NCBI GenBank assembly: GCA_028290225.1
Contig: JAQGKH010000072.1
Coordinates: forward strand, 1-9,855
Direction of reading: 5' to 3'
Source of the DNA: Devosia sp.
Lineage (GTDB): Bacteria; Pseudomonadota; Alphaproteobacteria; Rhizobiales; Devosiaceae
DNA: 9,855 nt
The position numbers and the translations under genes are program-made. The notes beneath the pieces were generated by a model, which was given only the letters and a program-made list of their open reading frames with translations, had not been told where the DNA came from and did not search any database. Shown piece after piece: positions 6,599 through 9,855 of this stretch. How positions within the stretch are numbered: the stretch's first letter is position 1; each line of letters opens with the position of its first letter.

Positions 6599-7378
6599 AT
6601 GGCGGTTATCATCATTCCGGCGCGCTATGCGTCGACACGTTATCCCGGCAAACCGCTGGTCCAGCTGCGCGACAGCACCGGCGCCAGCAAGTCGCTGATC
6701 CAGCGCAGCTGGGAAACCGCCAGGCAGGTGTCGGGCGTGGATGCCATCTATGTCGCTACCGACGACGAGCGCATCGCCGATGCTGCCATGGCGTTCGGGG
6801 CCGAGGTCGTGATGACTTCAGTGGAAGCGCGAAACGGCACCGAGCGATGCGCCGAGGTGGTCGACAAGCTCGGATTATCGGCCGATCTGGTGATCAACCT
6901 GCAGGGCGATGCCCCCCTGACCCCGCCATGGTTTGTCGAGGCACTCATCGACAAGCTTGCCGCAGCCGGGGATTTCCAGGTAGCGACCCCGGTCTTGCGT
7001 TGCGACGCTCAAACCTATGCAAACTTCATGGAAGATCGCCGCGCCGGCCGAGTGGGCGGCACAACTGCGGTCTTCGGCAGCGACATGCAGGCGCTCTACT
7101 TTTCCAAGGAAGTGATTCCCTATCTCGGCAAACCGCCAGCCGAAAGCGACCCGGTGCCGGTGTTTCATCATGTGGGGGTTTATGCCTATCGCCCGGCGGC
7201 GCTGCTTGCCTATGGCAGCTATGCCGAAGGGCCGCTCGAGCGCTGCGAGGGCCTCGAACAATTACGGTTCCTGGAGAACGGCACGCCGATGCTGTGTGTC
7301 GAAGTTGAAGCACGCGGCCGGGTGTTCTGGGAGCTCAACAATCCGGTCGATGTAGCACGAATCGAGGCTGTTCTGTGA
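6599..7378 (+). CDS. kdsB: CMP-Kdo synthetase homologue (3-deoxy-manno-octulosonate cytidylyltransferase), divergent
   Basis: The enzyme would activate Kdo with CTP to CMP-Kdo, the donor for KpsS and KpsC. The 259-residue protein shows the KdsB/KpsU fold signature: IIPARYASTRYPGKPL (5-20) with the CTP loop residues R9, R14 and K18, ATDDERI (53-59), NGTERCAEVV (79-88), LQGDAPL (101-107), ALYFSKEVIPY (165-175), HHVGVYAYR (190-198) and GLEQLRFLENG (218-228). Two departures stand out. The canonical QGDEP is QGDAP, and the C-terminal GVDTPED that supplies a metal-binding Asp is replaced by ELNNPVD, putting Asn247 where Asp is expected. It may be a capsule-specialised synthetase or may use a modified octulosonate. 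It starts at the ATG immediately after the kpsF stop (TAAATG), with AGGG about 7 bases upstream, and overlaps kdsA by four bases. Confidence 0.9.
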   Translation: MAVIIIPARYASTRYPGKPLVQLRDSTGASKSLIQRSWETARQVSGVDAIYVATDDERIADAAMAFGAEVVMTSVEARNGTERCAEVVDKLGLSADLVINLQGDAPLTPPWFVEALIDKLAAAGDFQVATPVLRCDAQTYANFMEDRRAGRVGGTTAVFGSDMQALYFSKEVIPYLGKPPAESDPVPVFHHVGVYAYRPAALLAYGSYAEGPLERCEGLEQLRFLENGTPMLCVEVEARGRVFWELNNPVDVARIEAVL

Positions 7379-8205
7379 GTAACGAAATGCCCAAGCGCGT
7401 AACGGTCGGCGAGATTGAGATTGGCAATGACCTTCCTTTCGTGCTGATCGCCGGGCCCTGCCAGATCGAGAGCCGGGATCATGCCATGTTCATGGCCGAG
7501 CAGATCGCCGCGGCGTGTTCCCGGGCCGGCGTGCAATTTATTTACAAGTCCAGCTACGACAAGGCCAACCGCTCCAGCATCAGCACGACGCGGGGCATCG
7601 GCATGGACAAGGGCCTGGAGATCCTCGCCGAAGTCAAAGCGGCGTTCGGCTGCCCCGTCCTGACCGACGTCCACGACGCCGACCAGTGCGCAGGCGTGGC
7701 CGAAACCGTGGACGTCCTGCAGATCCCGGCCTTTTTGTGCCGGCAGACCGATCTGCTCCTGGCAGCCGGAGAAACGGGAGCCGCGATCAACGTCAAGAAG
7801 GGGCAGTTCCTGGCCCCGTGGGACATGACCAATGTTGCGGCAAAGATCGCCAGCACCGGCAATGAGCGCGTGCTGCTGTGCGATCGGGGCACCAGCTTTG
7901 GCTATAATACCCTGGTGTCCGATTTCCGCGGCCTGCCGATCATGGCGCGGACCGGATATCCGGTGGTGTTTGATGCCACCCATTCGGTGCAACAGCCGGG
8001 GGGTAACGGAACCACCAGCGGCGGGCAGCGGGAATTCGTTCCGGCGCTGGCCCGTGCAGCCGTGGCCGTCGGTGTTGCGGCGCTGTTTGTTGAAACCCAT
8101 GAAGACCCCGAATCGGCTCCGAGCGATGGTCCCAACATGATCCCGATCAACGAGCTTGAGCCGCTGCTGCAGCGTTTGCAGCGGATCCAAGCAGCTCTCG
8201 CGTGA
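7375..8205 (+). CDS. kdsA: Kdo-8-phosphate synthase, metal-dependent class
   Basis: It condenses arabinose-5-phosphate with phosphoenolpyruvate to Kdo-8-phosphate, linking kpsF upstream to kdsB. The 276-residue TIM-barrel sequence has IAGPCQIES (25-33), YKSSYDKANRSS (57-68), the TDVHD stretch, QIPAFLCRQTDLL (116-128), NVKKGQFLAP (139-148), RGTSFGYNTLV (171-181), DATHSVQ (200-206), VETHEDPE (239-246) and SDGPNM (250-255). Cys29, His203, Glu240 and Asp251 correspond to the four metal ligands of Aquifex KdsA; the E. coli enzyme has Asn in place of the Cys and needs no metal, so this one should be metal-dependent. The GTG at 7375 overlaps the kdsB stop (GTGA) and has GAGG seven bases upstream; an ATG at 7387 is the alternative. 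Co-location with kpsF and capsule Kdo transferases suggests a capsule-dedicated copy. Confidence 0.97.
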   Translation: MSNEMPKRVTVGEIEIGNDLPFVLIAGPCQIESRDHAMFMAEQIAAACSRAGVQFIYKSSYDKANRSSISTTRGIGMDKGLEILAEVKAAFGCPVLTDVHDADQCAGVAETVDVLQIPAFLCRQTDLLLAAGETGAAINVKKGQFLAPWDMTNVAAKIASTGNERVLLCDRGTSFGYNTLVSDFRGLPIMARTGYPVVFDATHSVQQPGGNGTTSGGQREFVPALARAAVAVGVAALFVETHEDPESAPSDGPNMIPINELEPLLQRLQRIQAALA

Positions 8206-8783
8206 GCCTGAGGCAGTTCCTCGCCAACCGGTGCCTGTATTGGCCCAAGTTACGGGGAGCCAATAACAGGATCACGCTGGGCAGCGGGGCGCGCCTGTTC
8301 GGCTATGTGGAAATGCGCGGGGAGAACAACCGCGTCCTGCTCGCCGAGGGCGCCTATTTCAGCGGCAGGATCCTGGTGAAAGGGAAAGGGCTGACCCTGT
8401 CGATCGGGAAGGACACCAGCATGCGCAACTCGTACCTGCTGGTGCAGGAAGGGGCTGACCTGACCATTGGTGCCGATTGCCTGTTTTCGCGCGAAGTGGA
8501 AATCCGCACCAGTGACGCCCATTCCCTCGTGGATGCGGCCACGGGAAAGCGCATCAACAAATCGGCTCCGGTCGTAATCGGCGATCATGTCTGGGTCGGC
8601 GCCCGCAGTTTCATCAGCAAGGGCAGCGTTATTCCGGCCAATTGCGTGGTGGGTGCGATGAGCTTTGTGAACAAGCGCTTCGAGCACGAAGGTGTTGTGC
8701 TGGCCGGGGTGCCGGCCAGGGTGGTGCGGGAAGGCATCACCTGGTACCGGGAGCGCCGCAACAGCTTTCCGGCCCTCGACTAG
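8202..8783 (+). CDS. Left-handed β-helix (hexapeptide repeat) acyltransferase
   Basis: The 193-residue protein is built of hexapeptide-like repeats through most of its length, beginning NNRITLGSG (21-29). The clearest are IGDHVWVGARSF (126-137) and GSVIPANCVVG (141-151), closed by AGVPARVVREG (168-178). His107 in SDAHSLVD is the likely catalytic base. The pattern fits the trimeric acetyl-CoA-dependent sugar O-/N-acetyltransferases of LPS and capsule loci, acting in the cytoplasm, and a role in acetylating the capsule or its Kdo linker is inferred from the neighbours. The exact acceptor and acyl donor cannot be read from the sequence. The GTG start at 8202 overlaps the kdsA stop (GTGA) but has no strong ribosome site, so coupling is likely. 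It is the last gene of the operon; its TAG shares the palindrome CTAG with the stop of the convergent KpsC gene. Confidence 0.88.
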   Translation: MSLRQFLANRCLYWPKLRGANNRITLGSGARLFGYVEMRGENNRVLLAEGAYFSGRILVKGKGLTLSIGKDTSMRNSYLLVQEGADLTIGADCLFSREVEIRTSDAHSLVDAATGKRINKSAPVVIGDHVWVGARSFISKGSVIPANCVVGAMSFVNKRFEHEGVVLAGVPARVVREGITWYRERRNSFPALD

Positions 8784-9855
8784 CCGATCAGGGCCTGGGC
8801 CACCGCAAAGGCATCTGCTGGCCGGCCGGTGGCCGTGTCAATGTAGCGGGCATAAAGCAAATAGGCGGCAGCCAGCACCTCGTCGACGCTGCGCTTGCGG
8901 CCGCGGCGCGAATTGGACATCTTGTCGTTGGTGATGCCCCAGCCCGCATAGAACGGCATGCCATAGCAGGTCACCGGCTTGCTCCTCAGCACCGCCTCGA
9001 AGCCCAGCAGGGAGGTCATGACGCAAACCTCATCCACTTGCAGGATGGCCTGGTCAGCGGCAAGATCGGCGGCAATGTAGTCGGCGTACTGCAACACCTG
9101 GTGTGGGGCGATCCAGCCGGCGCGCCTGCCAAATTCCACGTCGGGATGGGGCTTGTAGATCAGGTAAGCGCCGGGGTGGTCGGCGCGAACCTGCCGGAGC
9201 AGGGACAGGTTGGAGGCCACTTCACCCGTTCCAAGCTTTATGGACGCATCGTCCCCGACCTGCCCGACAACGAGCACGGCACGCTTGCCCGCAGGAACCG
9301 TGAGGGTGCCGCTGCCCCCGACATTGTATTTGCTCAAGCCGCGCTCAACCACGAGCCGACGCAACTTGCCCGCCTCGGCCACCCGATCCTGCCCGATGGT
9401 TCCATGCTGCAGCAGGTGCTCCAGGTCCGAGGGCCGCGTGGCGTCATAGTAGATCCCGCGGCGGTCGATCACCAGCGAGGCCGGGGCGATGTGCCGGGAG
9501 CCCAAGCCCCGGGAGCGCAGGAAGCCGTCCTCCATATGCAGCAGGGAAATATTGCCCTCAGAGCAGGTCTGGCGCAGCCAGGGCGTGCTTTTGGAAGCCC
9601 AAACCAGAACCTCCGCCTCGAGCGACGCGGCGACCGCAAGGGCCTTGGTCGCTGAGCGGCAGAATACGGGCCTGTAGCCTTCCGCCTCGAGAAAGGCCGC
9701 GACAGCCCGGCGCTTCCAATAGGCCATCCCCAGGCACAGGAGCGGTCGGAGGCCGGTCGGGTCTCGGACGGGCAATTTGTAATGACTACCGGAGTGCGCT
9801 ACCACGAGGGCGCAAGTTTCCAAGAGTGATCCGTGATCGATAGTCGCCTTACCAA
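8780..9855 (-). CDS. kpsC: KpsC capsule Kdo transferase module, probably the C-terminal part of a gene running off the window
   Basis: Numbering from a TTG at 9823, the motifs are LGMAYWKRRAV (31-41), HMEDGFLRSRGLGS (96-109), RGIYYDATRPSDLE (122-135), GLSKYN (162-167), VGQVGDDASIK (186-196), AYLIYKPHPDV (219-229), TSLLGFEAVLRSKP (270-283), CYGMPFYAGWG (286-296), and ending AAAYLLYARYIDTATG. The MEDGFLRS..GLGS and YYDATRPSDLE forms recall the C-terminal, β-2,7-forming module of E. coli KpsC. The start is unresolved. The TTG has no ribosome site, and the frame stays open without a start or stop from 9824 to the edge. About 36 residues of linker-like sequence lie before LGMAYWKRR, so I think this is the second half of a full-length KpsC. 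A stand-alone one-module protein starting at TTG 9823 or GTG 9805 remains possible. It converges on the acyltransferase gene with a 4-bp overlap. Confidence 0.88.
   Translation of the reverse strand, partial: GKATIDHGSLLETCALVVAHSGSHYKLPVRDPTGLRPLLCLGMAYWKRRAVAAFLEAEGYRPVFCRSATKALAVAASLEAEVLVWASKSTPWLRQTCSEGNISLLHMEDGFLRSRGLGSRHIAPASLVIDRRGIYYDATRPSDLEHLLQHGTIGQDRVAEAGKLRRLVVERGLSKYNVGGSGTLTVPAGKRAVLVVGQVGDDASIKLGTGEVASNLSLLRQVRADHPGAYLIYKPHPDVEFGRRAGWIAPHQVLQYADYIAADLAADQAILQVDEVCVMTSLLGFEAVLRSKPVTCYGMPFYAGWGITNDKMSNSRRGRKRSVDEVLAAAYLLYARYIDTATGRPADAFAVAQALIG

Noticed and set aside
7219..8190. 323-codon minus-strand frame opposite kdsB and kdsA
   Set aside because: It crosses two well-conserved genes and carries no family motif.
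8642..9655. 337-codon plus-strand frame running from the acyltransferase end over KpsC
   Set aside because: Composition typical of antisense noise; the KpsC motifs on the opposite strand explain the open frame.
1..9855. Mobile elements, CRISPR arrays, tRNA or rRNA genes
   Set aside because: I looked for transposase motifs, regularly spaced repeats, and tRNA-like cloverleaf ends and saw none; a tRNAscan and repeat search would settle it.

Overview
The window looks like part of a group 2-type (ABC-transporter/β-Kdo-anchored) capsular polysaccharide locus from a GC-rich alphaproteobacterium. Hyphomicrobiales (Devosia/Rhizobium-like) is my first guess. The left-edge Omp25/Omp31-type barrel with its FDWSGFYVGVQGG start points that way, as does the rhizobial rkp/kps-like gene mix, but Sphingomonadales cannot be excluded. 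I see no tRNA, rRNA, insertion sequence, CRISPR array or attachment site.

Layout, left to right. (1) 1-189, minus: N-terminus of an outer-membrane β-barrel protein, cut by the window edge. (2) 302-3812, minus: a four-gene export/anchor cluster, read from the right as a Wza-like outer-membrane export lipoprotein, a very small lipoprotein, a secreted cysteine-containing protein of unknown function, and the first Kdo transferase KpsS. (3) 3813-4102: non-coding divergent spacer. (4) 4103-4417, plus: a small two-helix membrane protein whose 3' end overlaps the next gene antisense. (5) 4362-5507, minus: a single-module KpsC-type Kdo transferase. (6) 5609-8783, plus: a tightly coupled operon kpsF - kdsB - kdsA - hexapeptide acyltransferase. 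Its junctions are TAAATG, GTGA and GTGA. (7) 8780-9855, minus: a KpsC module closest to the C-terminal half of KpsC. Its reading frame is still open at the right edge, so the gene probably continues outside.

How it fits together: KpsF (ribulose-5-P to arabinose-5-P), KdsA (Kdo-8-P) and KdsB (CMP-Kdo) supply the activated sugar. KpsS would put the first β-Kdo on phosphatidylglycerol and the KpsC-type enzymes extend the β-Kdo linker. The capsule chain, made elsewhere, would leave through the Wza-like protein, and the acyltransferase probably decorates the polysaccharide. The Kdo-8-phosphate phosphatase, the KpsMT/KpsE transporter and the serotype-specific glycosyltransferases are not in this window.

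Most worth a second look: the extra single-module KpsC paralogue, the altered metal-site residues of the CMP-Kdo synthetase homologue, the two uncharacterised exported proteins between the exporter and kpsS, and a perfect LacI-operator-like palindrome ahead of the outer-membrane protein gene. The core pathway is known. I see no evidence for an entirely new system, only candidate new accessory parts of a known one.
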